Shown here piece by piece: positions 1-13,548 of a stretch of 64,000 nt of DNA (positions are counted from its first letter, which is position 1; each line of letters starts with the position of its first letter). Where the stretch lies: assembly GCF_000224145.3 (NCBI RefSeq), contig NC_020174.2, positions 5,496,504 to 5,560,503 of the forward strand, read 5' to 3'. The DNA is from Ciona intestinalis (taxonomy: Eukaryota; Chordata; Ascidiacea; Phlebobranchia; Cionidae). Both the position numbers and the translations under genes were made by a program. The notes under the pieces were generated by a model. The model did not search any database, had not been told where the DNA came from, and was given only the letters and a program-made list of their open reading frames with translations.

Positions 1-3000
1 GGCATTTGCTGCATATGTGAAGGAACTACTGGTCGTGGTGGCCCGAGGACAATGTGGCCCACGGTGGGTTGGTAAAAGTGGTCAGTTCTTGGCAGTGGCT
101 TGTGTTGGCGTATTTGAGGTTGGCTTTGTTGCGGTGTGATGCTCATTCGCTGAAACCTAGAGTTGTCAAAGGAGTTGCTGTGAGGTCGAGATATCTTAGT
201 TATGCTGGCACGGTTTGTAGAAACTCCTGAGATTAAAACGGGATCCGGCGGTGCACTGTTCGATTGACTAACCCGTGCGTGAGATGGGGCAACCCGTGTC
301 TGATCCAGCCTTATCGTGGAAAATCTGGGCGCTGTAGAACTTGTGGGTATGGACACGAATCCCGGGTTCGAACGACGTCGGTAGCCAACTGTAGGTGCTG
401 CAGATGAAGTCGCGTTAAACGGTTTGAAAGATGTGTTTGTGGTTCGGGAATTCGTTCGTGGTAGCACCGTTGGGAGATCTTCGAATAAAGCGTCTACATC
501 TATTATGTTTGTTTCTTTCGGTGATAAATGCCGCCGTCCAATTTCGTCAACTACTTTCGAAAGTTTCACTGCATCGCTGCGTAGTTGCGTCATCACGAAT
601 GACGTCATGGATTGTGGCGAAGTGTCGGAAATACAAACTGTTGTAGCTTTAACAGTGGTTTGGAGTGGAGATGGGTGTAGTATTTGACATTCGTTCTTCC
701 CGACGACGGACAATGTTATACAGCTCTTTACGAGGAGCTTGTGTATTATTGTTCTTATCAACGACAAACGGTTTCTCTGCTTTGATGTTTGTTGCTCCTT
801 TATGGACATGTGTTCCAACTGCTGAAATTAGTCGATTACCTATTTTTAAAATAACCACGTTAAAAAATCGTATATGGGAACTAAAGTCGTCTAACTTTAA
901 AGTATGTTCACCTTTCGAAGTGTTGTATTCTGACGACAATTGCTCTCCGTTCTTGAAAAGAGTTTTGTTTGAAGCACTTGCAAACGTTACAGGAGCTGCA
1001 GAGAAATTAACAATTGAATATGTTGAATTAAAAAAGAGGTTTCAACATTATCCATATACACAGTATGAGGTGTATATAATTTACTCACATTTATTCTGTG
1101 GAATAACGAACGGAACTGGTGCCTTTCTTGTCAGGTCTAGAGCAAGATGGTCAGCGTTCGACTGCGTTTTCACTGAGACCGACAAATCCAACGGCGAGTT
1201 TTGATTCAGCGGGGGCGCTAAGGAAAAACATTTATCAATTTTAACGCCAAGAGCATCCTTGGTCGAGCAATCCAAGACATCGTTGTTTTTAAGCGTCGAT
1301 TTCAATTCTAAAGGGTCGTCAGTTTTTCTAGTTTTTGAACATTCAACGTCGTCGCATACTGACGTGTCTGTGGTTATATTTTCACATTGGTTGGGATAAT
1401 GGAAAGGTTTTACGATTCCGATGACGTGACTGCCTGTGAATGAAAACGATATTATTTATTTTATTGAAAAATTGAAATAAACTGTGTGTGGGATCAAAGA
1501 AGATTAACAACCCGGTGAAGTAGCAAGTACGTCACTACATCTTAAGGTGGGGTAAGATGGGACACATTTTTATTCTATTTTCTCGTCGTATTTGGTAGTA
1601 AATTAAGAACGTTTTAAGAATCATAAAAACGTATCCTTACGACCCCTATAGACTGTTGGCAATTGTTTAAAACACGTTCCGCGGATATTTGGATATGCGC
1701 TTTCCCATTACCTCACAGTACTAAACATAGTGCAAACGCAGTTCATGAACAGTTACCCTCCTGTGACTTATATGAACATTAACAATTACGCATAACAATA
1801 CCACTCATATACAAGATGTCACTTCGCCCACCTTCCGTATTTGCATGCGTCGTGCTAGGTTTATAAGTTGATGACGTAATTGCAATATGATTTGAACCAT
1901 CCGCTTTTTTAGCAGGATCAGCGGCAACTTGCTTCTCTGGGACATCAATGCTTACGTCTTCGTTTTCTGAGTAGATGTATGATATAGTTTACCAACTTTA
2001 AAGTATTATTTAAATGGTTTATTACGTTATACTGTTACGGTGTGACAGTCATGCCTTTTATTGAAGAAGTTTCGTGTTTTGTTTTAACCACAGGCGTGCT
2101 ATAACGACTGTCGTTTTACCGTTACTTTCCGAAAAAAATATAATTATTTAGTCAATTCATTCATATTCAATCTACTGACTCGCTTAATTTAGAGGCAAAA
2201 TGATACGACAGGTATACCTTGGGTCTCTTTTAGATTTACTGTATCTTGCTTTTCTGGGTGTGGCGAACCTTCTTTTGGGGATGGGCTACTTCTTGGAGTC
2301 GAAGTTCTAGATTTTGCGGCAGTATTCTTATGGGTGGGTGCTGTAGGCGAATCAGATTCAGTAGTAGCCGCTTCATCATTCTACGGTTTCAAAGAAAAGT
2401 TAGATTATATAATGCTAAGTATATGGATCGGTAGAAATATGAACTTTCATAGCTTGAATATTGTAGCAACGTATGGAAGATTTGTATGATTCACCTCTAT
2501 TCGTTTTTCTTTCATTAAATGTTTTACGAGCCAATTATGTCGCGGAAATTCCATGGCGAGCCGTAGTTCAGTTTGTTCCTTCTCCTCCACCACTAGTTGT
2601 TGCTTTGCTATGCACGTCATACAGAAAAATTAGTCGTAATATAAAACAATTTTTGCCAATTTTTACATTGGTTACTATTATTTTCCAAACACTTAATAGT
2701 AAAAATCGGTTAAAACAAGTCGTGTTTTAGATCCTATAGGTTTGAAATATTGCGCGATAATTAATTTTCTATACTGAAAATACCTGATACGGTTGGAGTA
2801 ATTGCGGAACCAATATACGTTTATTCTATATAAAATCTTCTACTACATGCCTGTCCTTATGAGATAAAAATATGCCCTGTTGTATACTTTCTAACGTAAG
2901 CGCGTTTATAGTTATATAGGATGACTCATGCTGTAGGCAGTAGAACACGTCAACGCGATTCAGCATAAGTGATTCATTACTAAAGCAAGAAGTAATTTTA

Positions 3001-6000
3001 AATATGATGAAACTATATGTCCACCATGTGACACACGTTTCCTATATGCTCGCCGTTGAACCTTAGCCCCGCTATTCTAATTAATGCAACTGTTGCGAGT
3101 ATCGCAGTATAGTAAGCAGACAATGCATCATAACCAATGGTTTCTAAAATATATGTTGTTTCGCACACGAACTTTACTACTGACATTCATTTTGTCACGA
3201 CACTAAGTCACGTCTAAGCTTTGATTTTAATACAAACTGCACGGTCGTAACCTTTTGCACAAGCTGCCGATACGTCAACAATAAGCGGAAAACAACAATT
3301 TTAACTAAGACATAACAGCTATGCGAACTAATGATCAATTTAATCATTTAACTTCAATTAATAAGCAAACAGTTTATAAAAAAATACGACTGTCAATAAA
3401 CTAAGCAATACATCTTATATTCCGCTGTTTATTTGCTCCTGGCTTAAACTAAACTAAATAAATATTATCAACGTTTACCACCACACGACGAAACACCCGT
3501 CGCCTCCTGCTTTCTCTCGAGTAATACACCGGAAACTCACAGCTTGGCCTTTATTTCTCTAATCGCAATTATGTTTCTCTTCTTTACGTATTTCCTACAC
3601 ATTTCCAGCGAAATAGCCAGAAGATCTCTCAACGAAGCGAAGCGGAGCAAAGATTAGCTGGTAATTTGCAACCAATTTTCTGTTACCGAGCAAAACGACG
3701 AGCAATCCACCGGCTGACTTCACGGAAGAGCATTGTTTGCTCAAAATGGCTGGTGAAGTGCCGTGTAACAGGCAGACAGGGGTGCACGTAACCCCACTGT
3801 CGTACATTTCCAGCGTATAAAACAGTTTTAATGAAACAAATAACCGACGGGCGTCGTTTGTTTATCAAAAAGAGCCGCATTAACGTATACACTGTTATGT
3901 CTTTTATCCGATTAAAACAATATTGATCTGCAAACCGTATTATCGATTTTGAAAACTAATTTTAAGCAAAACCAAGATAAAAATCCATAAAAATAACTCA
4001 TAACCCGACCTTTCAATAACATGGTCTGAACGACACCCACAAACTATGCGAGACAGACGTTTACATTTAGTTTTATGCAAAAAAATAGTAAAACTCTTTA
4101 CGGCCAGCTGCATTAACCATATATGTCGCCTTGTCATATTATAAAGCTGTATTAGAATCCTTGCTCTATCCTCTTTCCATCACATGCTGTTATATACGGT
4201 TATAACTGACATAAGCAAATGCATAGTAATCCAGCAATTATACATGTTCTAACAAATTTAATGTCATCCACAATAAAAAGGCTTATTTAGTAACGCAGAA
4301 CGCGCGCTAACGTCTCAACTAGACTATAACAAAGAATTAATGACTACGCATGTTGATACTCAAGTTTCCAAACGTGCAAATTTTCTAATGCAAAGTTCGT
4401 TTAAGAGAGAGCAATATCACGTTTTTTTGCAAAATCTTAAAACGGGAAATTCGCACGATTTCTCGCATATGCTGAAACGAATCGGTCGTTCTTTGTAAAA
4501 GACAGTTTCGGTCGAATAAACTTATTTTATGCGGTCATTATATCAATTACGTCATGTCAATATAGCTCGTATTGGATATGAATAATTAAAACCAAACGCC
4601 TATAGGAATTAAAATCGCGTATACTAAATCGCAATTGTAGGCCCAATATATATATACGAGATGCAAATCCAGGTATTTGAACGCGGTTTTTAGTGGGCGA
4701 CTAAAGTTAACGAATATGTTTATTTATGGAATAAATCAAGCCGTGTTTATAGTTAACTAGTTTGTTGAAATTGACGCAAACGTACATGTGCGTACGGTAT
4801 TGGAAATTCCCTTCTTGTCAGCTTGTATGTGGATTGGTTCCTTATATGCGCGACTTAATGCGCGAATTGCGGATAATCCGTGGTCACAGAGACGTCGCGA
4901 GAGTGATTAACTGGGTGTTTATGTTTCGCCAAAACAATCAACGAGAAACCGACTATTGTTCAACGGAGATTAGACGACCATGTAATCTGTTGCCATGTTA
5001 AACCTCAGTCACGATTTCGTCTTCAAATTACGAATTAACTTTGGATTTGTGCAAATTGCTGCTGAACACATACTGCAACGCAACCAACTAGAATCGTCTG
5101 CATACCTTTGAATTTAAGCATTTTTTTCTTGTATTTTCGTTTCGAGTAAGATTTACCGTTGCCGGTTACTCGTCCATCTGGTTCGGTGTCATTTTCTGCG
5201 CTTCTTTCATCTGATGGAGAGTTTTCACTTTCATCCAAAATAAGAACGCAGTTGTCGTCGTCGTCGTCGTCTTCTAAAAAGATGTTATTATTTGGTAAGT
5301 AACGGATATATGTGTTGTATAAAATAATGCGAACCTACGCAATACAATCAACATAATGTTTCATTCATCTTCTGTACAATGATGTATTTGGTCAGGAGTT
5401 ACATTGCAAATGTCAACCAGTCAATGTATTGTTTACATAACTTTACAAAATAACATTATAAGGTATATAACAATAGCTCTTATAGTTTTAATGACGTTTA
5501 ACAATAAAATTAATGTTGCTTCAGGCAACTTTTAAAGGTTAAAATAACTTAAACTTTGGCCACAATGTACGCCATGTGAACAAACACATATATGCAATAT
5601 ACTGTTATATGATTGGATTCAATTTAGCTGCTGCAGAACTTTCAACACGTATGTGCTATTCACATTTAACCGCACTGCAAATGCTTTGAGGTTGAAAAGT
5701 GTCCATGCGGACAATTTCCTCCTTTTCTGCTCGGCGAAGAAAACTCGGAAGTGTTTAATTGCACCATCTGTTCGATACAGCTGACATACGGCAGGGAATA
5801 TTTGAACAGTTTTCACGAAACGTGGCGCCAAAGTTTAGAAATCTTGTGAATACGCGGCAGCATCGTATCGCAATATAATACTGTGAGGTAAGATGAGACA
5901 CCGTTGGTACATATTATTTAAACATCCTGATCGTGTTTTAGGTAATTTACAGCGGTCTATGGGAGCCGTGGCTACAAGATTTTGTATTGGGACGGGAAAA

Positions 6001-8978
6001 CAGATTGAAAAGTGTCTCGTCTTACCCCGCCTTACTATAATTTCAAAAAATATGTTCATTTAATTTTAACAAACTAAGTTAATGAGAGTTAACATAAACA
6101 TTAAGTTTTAATTTTTCGATAACCACTCACTGTGGGGTAGTCTATATATTTAAGTCCTTTAATCAAGCATGTGGTATGATTAATATAATGAAGAAAATTC
6201 AGCTCTTACCGTTTCTAGGCGAAGACACGTCTTCTTCTACGCATGAAGACATATGTTGATTGCTCTCGTTAGAGTTGTGCCCTAGCGGATCTGATTCAGA
6301 GTCTTGTGCTGACACACGGTGGCGCTCTATTGACTCCTTTATCGGTTCTTCGAGATCGCATGCCGGCGGAGATAAACTGTCATGTGTGGCGCTTTCTTTA
6401 AAGCTTAAGCAATCGGAAACAGATTCAGTGTCTTGCGGTAACATGAGCTCTTCCTTGTCGAACATTTTAATTTTCCTATCCGATCTCCGGAAACTCTGCT
6501 TGTCTAATTTAAACGGTTTCCCGCTTTTCCCGTTATTAGTCCCGTCGATTTTGTTTCTTTTTAGCACAAGTTTTAACCCAGAAGATCCAACTTTCGAAAA
6601 CTCATCTCTAGACTCTAAAATGATGTCATTATCGCTTACGTCACCACCACTCTCTTTGCTCTGACATAACTGCTTGACGCGAGTCGAATTTGGAAGAGAC
6701 TCTATCTCAACCACCACGGTAGGAAGTTCGCTTAATTTAACATCAGCTGCCGAAACTGAGATATTGTTTGATGACGTCATCGCCTTGACGTCATCGCTTT
6801 CGGAAAAGTCGCTGTCCACGTCATCCAACCAGCTGATCATTTCACTTTTAATACAACGAAGCTACATTTAGTTCTACGCACTTTGGGTAAGATAGGCCAC
6901 CTTTAGCACATAGTCAAATATCATAATCGTGTTTTAAACAATTACCAACGGTCTTTAGGAGACGTGAGGATACGGTTTATTATTCTTTGAATGTTATATT
7001 TCTTTTCTACTAAATCGGACGAAAAAATAGAAACAAAATCTGTTTCGTCTTCCTCCACCCTATACTATACCGTATGATATTCACCACCTTGGAAAAAGTC
7101 CACCAATCCTTCTCCTACCCCGGGCTCGTAGTTTGTACCTGGCTGGTACATCATTAGTTGCCACGTCACTGTCCCAGCAGTCGTCGGAATCGGGAGGATG
7201 GATGTTGTCGCTGCTACCCGACGAATCGGTGGTATACCTATTTTCCTTTTATGAAAAAAAGATATTAATATTATAACAACGTTTTTTCTTCGGCTACGGC
7301 TACGAAGGTTAAAGAATATCGAACTGAAAAGACAGAATACAGCGACAAAACAATGGTGGATAAAATACATTTTCACCAACAGTTTGCGAAGCAAGTTTTT
7401 AAAAATAAATCAAACTACCAAGTCAAAGCGTAATGTTACTTACTTTAGTCTCTTCTCTATCCACATAGCAACCAAAGGAGGATAACATTTTTTCAGCAAC
7501 GCCAACGAACAGTATCTTCCCAGTTTCGCTAACTTCTGTGAAGACCTGCACTCAGAACATTATTAAATAGAAATGTATGACCGCTATTTATCACACGGGC
7601 TTATATGTGTGACGGTCCGAATGTGCGACGAATCAATATCACAAAAAATAACTTCCTCTTATAGACAATGATATAACTCGGGTATTGTATTAAATAATAC
7701 CCAACGACAGCTAGCGGAAATGTCTTATGAATATTTGCTTTGTTCCCGTATTATTCATTTAATTACCGACATTAATAAAACGTTGCATACGTTTGCAGTT
7801 GCCTTCCTTCCGCCAATTCAAAATCATCATACACTCGGGTACATTATTATTAACATCTGACCGCAACGCTGTAAATGGAGTTCCAAAATGCGATTCTACA
7901 ATAATCTCTATATTATCATAATACAAACGGTGTCATAGAATTACCTGATAAGCTTTGGCGTCGAATTCTGATTCCTGTTTTTCTCCTTCGACTTCGTTTG
8001 TTTCTATATCTCTGTCCTGCGTTTTCGATGCAGACTCTGACGAGTTTTCTAATTGCGATGAAATAACAGAAAAACTGCAGCATAAAGGCTGAGAGTCCCC
8101 GACGGTCGGTACTGATTGCTCTGCTGTTCCACTGATTGGTAAATCAGAAAATTTTGTTTTTTCCGCGTCCCCCGCCTCTGCACTTAATGACGAGTTTTGC
8201 ATAGCGCTGCTGCTGCGCATGAAAACAATTATTAGCGTTTTGTGCGTAGGCGGGGCGGAAATGGGTAGTCCGTGTAGGATTTTAAATGAATAGGTTATGT
8301 GCCACACACCGGAAAGTCTGTGGTGCTTGATAATAGAACTGTTGTACAGGATTATATTTGAGCTGTGACTCATTAGAATTGTTTAAGCTGCGACAGCAAA
8401 TTACAAAACCGAGACACCTTTACCGTTATAAGTCATGCATATAACACACATATACACCGCCTACCCGTAGTTATGCAAAAGAGCATCCGTCAGCGGATCG
8501 GATTGGGCAGCTGTATTCGAATCGACATTAGCCCACGCGTTTCCCACCAACGGTTTCGCATTACTGGCAGTTGCGGGTTCTTCTTCCTTCTAAAATAACA
8601 CCAAGGCGTTTGAAACGTGCGAGTGACTTTTAAAAAGTTATAAATCATATGTTTTACCTCGATTGGCGAAGAGACCATTCCTTCACTTGACTGGAAAATG
8701 TCGCTTCCCAAACTTTCTACAGAAAATAAATATATAGTGCGTAACAATATAAGTGTGAAAGAGAGACGTTTGTTTTTGTAATCTTAAATGTCAGTTTCGT
8801 ATGCCTATATGATTTACCACCAAAGGGGTTTTAAAACTTAACTTGCGTCTTTAACACATAAGAACAAACCTCTTGAAAACGAAGAATCATTACTCGTATT
8901 CTCGGGTCCGGTATAATTGGTCGAAGTCATGATTTCGTCAGCGTAGCGACGAATATGCCTTTTGTGAATAGCTGCCAT
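1..8978 (-). CDS. Acidic disordered nuclear-type protein with CtBP motif (3' end outside window)
   Basis: Spliced minus-strand gene; family not recognised. Exons with GT/AG sites and matching phases: 8978-8870, 8716-8658, 8589-8465, 8212-7945, 7545-7444, 7245-7139, 6844-6210, 5273-5106, 2607-2495, 2380-2218, 1966-1832, 1433-1089, then from 995. This gives more than 770 residues. The start is the first ATG of an open exon (MAAIHKRHIRRYADEI). The protein is rich in Ser, Asp and Glu, with a run of Asp encoded at 5254-5271, a basic patch (SKRKYKKKMLKFK) and a short possibly folded stretch (LRLAMEFPRHNWLVKHL). Exon 1433-1089 encodes SPLDLSV, the PxDLS consensus that recruits CtBP co-repressors, so a nuclear co-regulator is a reasonable inference. 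After about position 720 the reading frame changes: one frame stops at 649, while another is open without stop from 720 to 1. A splice or frameshift there is unresolved. Introns hold MITEs. Confidence 0.75.
1543..1720. mobile_element. TA-MITE copy
   Basis: Copy of the window's commonest MITE, in an intron of the CtBP-motif gene. The left end reads ggtggggtaagatgggacac. The body shares the phrases 'tttggtagta', 'cttacgacccctatagac' and 'gtttaaaacacg' with the other copies. The right end is decayed. Confidence 0.75.
2620..5105. other. Long intron, no further exon seen
   Basis: Intron of the CtBP-motif gene between exons 5273-5106 and 2607-2495, AT-rich. The short ORFs at 3595-4137 have neither coding-like composition nor usable splice sites. 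I see nothing else in it. Confidence 0.5.
5877..6040. mobile_element. TA-MITE copy
   Basis: Intronic copy flanked by TA. The ends ctgtgaggtaagatgagaca and gtctcgtcttaccccgcctt are inverted repeats, and the core holds 'cctgatcgtgtttta' and 'cggtctatgggagccgtg'. Confidence 0.85.
6880..7072. mobile_element. TA-MITE copy
   Basis: Intronic copy with core 'ataatcgtgttttaaacaat' and 'gaggatacggttt', and right end 'cgtcttcctccaccctatac'. It is moderately diverged. Confidence 0.8.
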
Positions 8979-9071
8979 TCGTATAAAGTTTGTGTTAAAC
9001 AGTGCAGAACATAACAGCCTAAGGTCGATCTATTCCTATATAAATTCACAAAGGTGTTTATGTGCTTTAGC

Positions 9072-9073
<2 letters not shown>

Positions 9074-9113
<40 letters not shown>
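9074..9113. repeat. (TA)n dinucleotide tract
   Basis: About 20 uninterrupted TA units, ending just before a second short TA run at the left edge of the MITE at 9137. Confidence 0.95.
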
Positions 9114-9116
<3 letters not shown>

Positions 9117-9136
9117 TATAATTTTTTTTATATATA

Positions 9137-9242
9137 TAGTAGGGTTGGGGAAGATGGGACAATTTCAGCACATAATATCCAAATATAAACGGGACAAGAA
9201 AAACATAGTTAAAAGGTGTCCCATCTTCCCCCACCCTACTGT
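9137..9242. mobile_element. Short TA-MITE copy (internal deletion)
   Basis: Both inverted ends are well preserved (tagtagggttggggaagatg and catcttcccccaccctacta). The element is only about 105 bp, roughly half the usual 180-200 bp, so the core is mostly missing. It sits in TA-rich DNA. Confidence 0.9.
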
Positions 9243-12200
9243 ATCTATCTATAGACGGAGAACCTGTCGCCTTATCCTGAGTAATGAGGCTGTCGTCTCA
9301 ACTCCATTTCCCGTCATTAAATTGCAACAAATTGGGATTATAGCTTGTCCCACACATATTTTTTGTTGCCGTCGTTAAATTTCAACGACTATATATAACA
9401 TGTAACATAGTTGATGTACTCGCCTGCACTCCAAGCACCATCTAATACACACATGACCCGATTAGGGTCCTTTGGTTTCGAATAATATTCCTAACACTTC
9501 CGCCTCTTACCTATGACAACATATACCAGACCGAACGTCATACTAGTATATACTATGAAATCACATATTACCAATATTACAACTAAAGCCCCCACCTGCC
9601 GAAACTATACTGAATTAAACAAAAATTAAAGTTTATACAATTTTAAGCGCCTTCACATTTAAGAATTAAAGCTGCGAAACTTGACCTAAAGCTTGAATAT
9701 ATAGCTCTCCGAATTAAAGTAAAGTGTAAGCTTTAAATTTATACCCTGCAAGTTAGCATACAACGCAACTTATACAGCTGACGACGCATTATTAAAAACA
9801 GTTCCCCACTAAAGTCGCACTTCCTTGTTCTTGTAGCATAAGGTCAATGACAGCTGGACGGACGCATGCTAAGAACTGACTGCTAGTGACTGCATTGTAT
9901 CTTAAAATGCTTCACCATTCACTTATATAACCACATATACCACGCCGAAGTGGGCGGAACGGATATGCCTCCCACGTAGAAGCTATCCCGCTCTCTGCGG
10001 TTATAACAAACACGTGTACGTAAGTTTTTAAACCTTTTAATATTTGCATGTCTATGAAAGAAGAGGAACAAGGAAACGCTTGTAGAACATTGTTGTCCTT
10101 GTCCAAAATAAACCTAAAGAAACTTCCACGGTAGACACTATTGCTGACTCTACTGCAACTACAACTGCAATGGGAAACAATAAGATGAATGCCTGTAGCG
10201 CACTGTACTGTCATGGCGCCTGAAAGACATATGGACGGAGGGTTAGCGGAAGAGATCGCGATTTCCTCTCTCGGATACCAAGAAATGGCTGCCATATGCG
10301 AACCGGCGTGTTATGTTACAACGACTGCGCTTGTATTGTTTAACGTTTCATGTTTATTTTAAATACCTTACATTATTTGAAACGCCTTTATATATATTGT
10401 TTACATTAATATTGTACTTTTACCGGTTTAGTTAAAACAGATCACGCTGATTATGATTGCAAGTTATTTATAGACTGTGTTGAACTAAGCATTGAACTGC
10501 ACGTTGCAGCAAATACATGCTTTTGGCATTAGCAGGTGTGTTTAATTAACCTGTCTACATGAACGCTTCATACACGTTACATTATATTATATTAGGCATA
10601 CGTTGAATTATAACACGGGTTATGTTGCGCGTACCTTATTGGTTAACTGTTGCAGCGCTTAGTTGTGATTCCGATAACAGCTAACGAAAACGGTGTGCCA
10701 CATACTAGCAGAGAAACGAGTCATAGTATACCGCTATAATTCTTGCGAAATATTTAAATACAACCAACAAGGCCGATGTACGCAAGAGAGGAACAACGCC
10801 TTCTTAATTAAAAGGTTCTGAAACCTGTGCGTAAAATTTCGACCTTAATTTGCGTCTAACATAAAACAGCCACACATACTCGTAGGCAGAGCTAAGTTTG
10901 ACGATCGTATTGAAGACAAAATGAATACAATGTCCCCCTGCGCGTGAACATATGCAGAAATTCTATGCTCTCGTTTCCGCTTCGTGAGAAAACAATTATA
11001 AATGATCGAATGACTGATCTTCCGCTGCTGTACGTCTATGGTGGCGGCTCGCATGCTGGATTAGTGGCAGACATATTAATGAACACGCTATTTCCTAAAT
11101 ATAAATTACACTTGTTGCTTCCGAAATTAATACGTCGACGTGTCTTTAAATTGCTACTTTGTTCCGCAAAATAATCAATCAGCCATGATCTCATATAGCA
11201 GTGTTTGCATTAAAAATGGCAAATCTCTTTCGGCTATAAACCTCAATTTATCATAAAACTCAACGAAAAGGAAAGCTGAACCAGCTTAGTGGTGCATGCA
11301 CTGTTTCATTTTCGACTGCGTGTAAAACATGAACAAAAACGTGGGACGTTATTTATAAATAGCAAGCATACTCCACACACATGTGGGGGAGTTTCAAACA
11401 TAACCACAAATAATCGTCATCCGGCTCATAGAGCATACGGTACGAAGAATTCTTTGCACTGAAATAACGTGCGTGCACCAAACATGCATTTCGTAGGGTG
11501 CCATAGTTACCGTTTTTCGCGATTTAGTATTTTTGGGACAGACATAATTTTTCAAATACGTCTAAGCTGCAACCTTCTTATGCCTAAAAGGATTAATTCA
11601 CGTGCTGCAGCGGAGACATCAGTTAACGATTACTTCCAGTTGAGAGACGCCGGCGCCGGCGCCGGTGCTACTGCTGGTGCTGCTGAGTTGTTCCATATGC
11701 TATAAGCTTGCGCTGTTTTGCTGGCGTTATAATAATCAAGAAAATGTGTTACATTTTTATGCAACTTAAAAATCGACTTCACAAAAACTTATTATGATGC
11801 TATGGCAGCATGACCAAGAATATAGCGGGAGTAAAGTGACACACCTTGAGTGGCACACCTGATCGAGTGTCACACCCACTTCAATATAGTCACGACTTAT
11901 TTAAAATACGTTCATCTTTTTTAGCGTCGTAGTTATCGCAAATGAACATACGGCTACACACATTCTAAATTATCTGCCTGATGTCCCAAGAATCTGTCGC
12001 TTTTCTAAAAGAACGATATATTATTATAAATCCAGCGTGGCATGGTTATAGTTTACTCAGACATCAACGTTAAATGTACAGGTTTGAATCAGCGCAGTAA
12101 CACTGTCACAATTTCCGGGATAATAAACGCAAGAGTTCGTTTATTTCACCGAAATCAATGGACAAAGATGAATCAATCGACCACTTTTTCCCGCTTACAA

Positions 12201-12570
12201 TTAAGCGTCAGGCCAACGAAACAAGGGGTTGAAGCAAAACAGTAAAGCGTGAACCTGAGTTGCATATGCTCGCTTTGCTCGTTTACTTCTGCGAGGTTTC
12301 GCTACGCCATGCTTAAAATAAACATTGGTACTGGTGCTGATGTTACTAATGACGCGTTTCAACCTTCCGAAAACCCTTTGTTTTCTCGGACACATGTGTG
12401 TGTTGTGGGCCAATAAGGGGTCGTAACCGACCACATCAAAAATGACATCACCCTTTCCGATTATTTTCCGCCTAACTTCCCGCAGTATACAACGGCAATG
12501 AGACCACACAACAACCGAAACTAGCAAAACGTTTCTGCCACAGTTCGAAAAATTTTAACAGACGTGAGTG

Positions 12571-12640
12571 ATGATACAGGCCTACATCACGTTTGCCCCT
12601 GACCTATTACTGTTGCTCGCCCTCTTAGTTTGCTATACTG
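12571..12640 (+). CDS. Orphan signal-peptide exon (partial gene)
   Basis: An ATG opens MIQAYITFAPDLLLLLALLV, a textbook hydrophobic signal sequence. It is followed by CYT and a strong donor (actg|gtaagtta) in phase 1. No downstream exon could be assigned with confidence. Candidate phase-1 acceptors lie at about 13577 and about 13880, each giving only a short C-terminus. It may be the first exon of a small secreted protein, or chance. Inference only. Confidence 0.35.
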
Positions 12641-13209
12641 GTAAGTTAAAGGAAGTTTCAATTCTAAAGCTATAAATAAATTGCCGTGGTAAAACTCATA
12701 TAACCACATTCCCCTATTTACTAATTTATAATAATCGATAAACACAGTTTGATATTAATCTGCTATGCTTTTAAATTGATGCATTTCTATGCAGTTTCGC
12801 CGATGTTATACCACCGTGTTTGAACAATACATACGACTATGTATGAATCACATCAACCCACGTGAAGGTTTCACGGAAACGACATCGTTAGTCATAAAGG
12901 AAGCAAGATCTGCGTGATTTATCTACAAGGAACGGACCCGTATATATTTTAACGCTTATGGGTCGCTAAAACCTGAAACAATCACAACAGTATAGCATTT
13001 ATAACCTCATAGCATAAAGAGATATTGTATTTTCGCTACAAAACTGAAACCTCTGCACTGCAAGCCATATATAACGTATACAAATGCACTAACAAAAATG
13101 CAAATTCATTCCAACTGTTACGTAGCTCATTTGATTTAGATGAACCAACTTTCGTGATCTGATTTGAATGAACAAAGTACAAGTAAGAAATTTACATTAA
13201 ACACATACA

Positions 13210-13379
13210 TAGTAGGGTGGGGAAGATGGGACCCATTTGGTTGTAAACAAATACCATTCAAAGAATTATAAAACCGTATTTTTACGACTCCTATAGACCG
13301 CTGTTGATTGTTTAAAACGCGATCAGGATATTTGGACATAATGTACTAAAGGTGCCCCGTCTTCTCCCACCCTACTATA
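13210..13379. mobile_element. TA-MITE copy
   Basis: Nearly intact ends (tagtagggtggggaagatgg and ccgtcttctcccaccctact) with TA on both sides. The core is in the reverse orientation relative to the copies at 5877 and 6880 ('gcgatcaggatatttggaca'). Confidence 0.92.
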
Positions 13380-13548
13380 TAAGTTTATGTTATGTCCAAT
13401 ATTTTACACTGAGCAGTTTTAAATCAATTTTAAGCCAAACCTGATCTTAGTTTCTAATGTCCTAATAGCTAGTCTTATCCTGTTACCTATAGGAAACCGT
13501 ATTAAATAACAATTTTCTAATAATTAAGAATATATACCTGCTTATAAA

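Larger units (their letters stand above)
8979..12570. other. Intergenic stretch, no supported gene
   Basis: AT-rich DNA upstream of the CtBP-motif gene. It contains a (TA)n tract and one MITE. A 127-codon minus ORF at 9912-10295 lacks splice or family support. A short Ala/Gly-encoding GC-rich run lies near 11650. Confidence 0.5.

Noticed and set aside
665-1204. 179-codon plus ORF, the longest plus-strand ORF at the left edge
   Set aside because: The opposite strand carries phase-matched exons there (995 region and 1433-1089), and this ORF crosses their intron.
6260-6871. Plus-strand ORFs of 134 and 65 codons
   Set aside because: Antisense shadows of the large exon 6844-6210 of the CtBP-motif gene, whose phases and splice sites are well supported.
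9912-10295. 127-codon minus ORF
   Set aside because: No signal, domain, splice support or plausible regulatory context. Composition could arise by chance.
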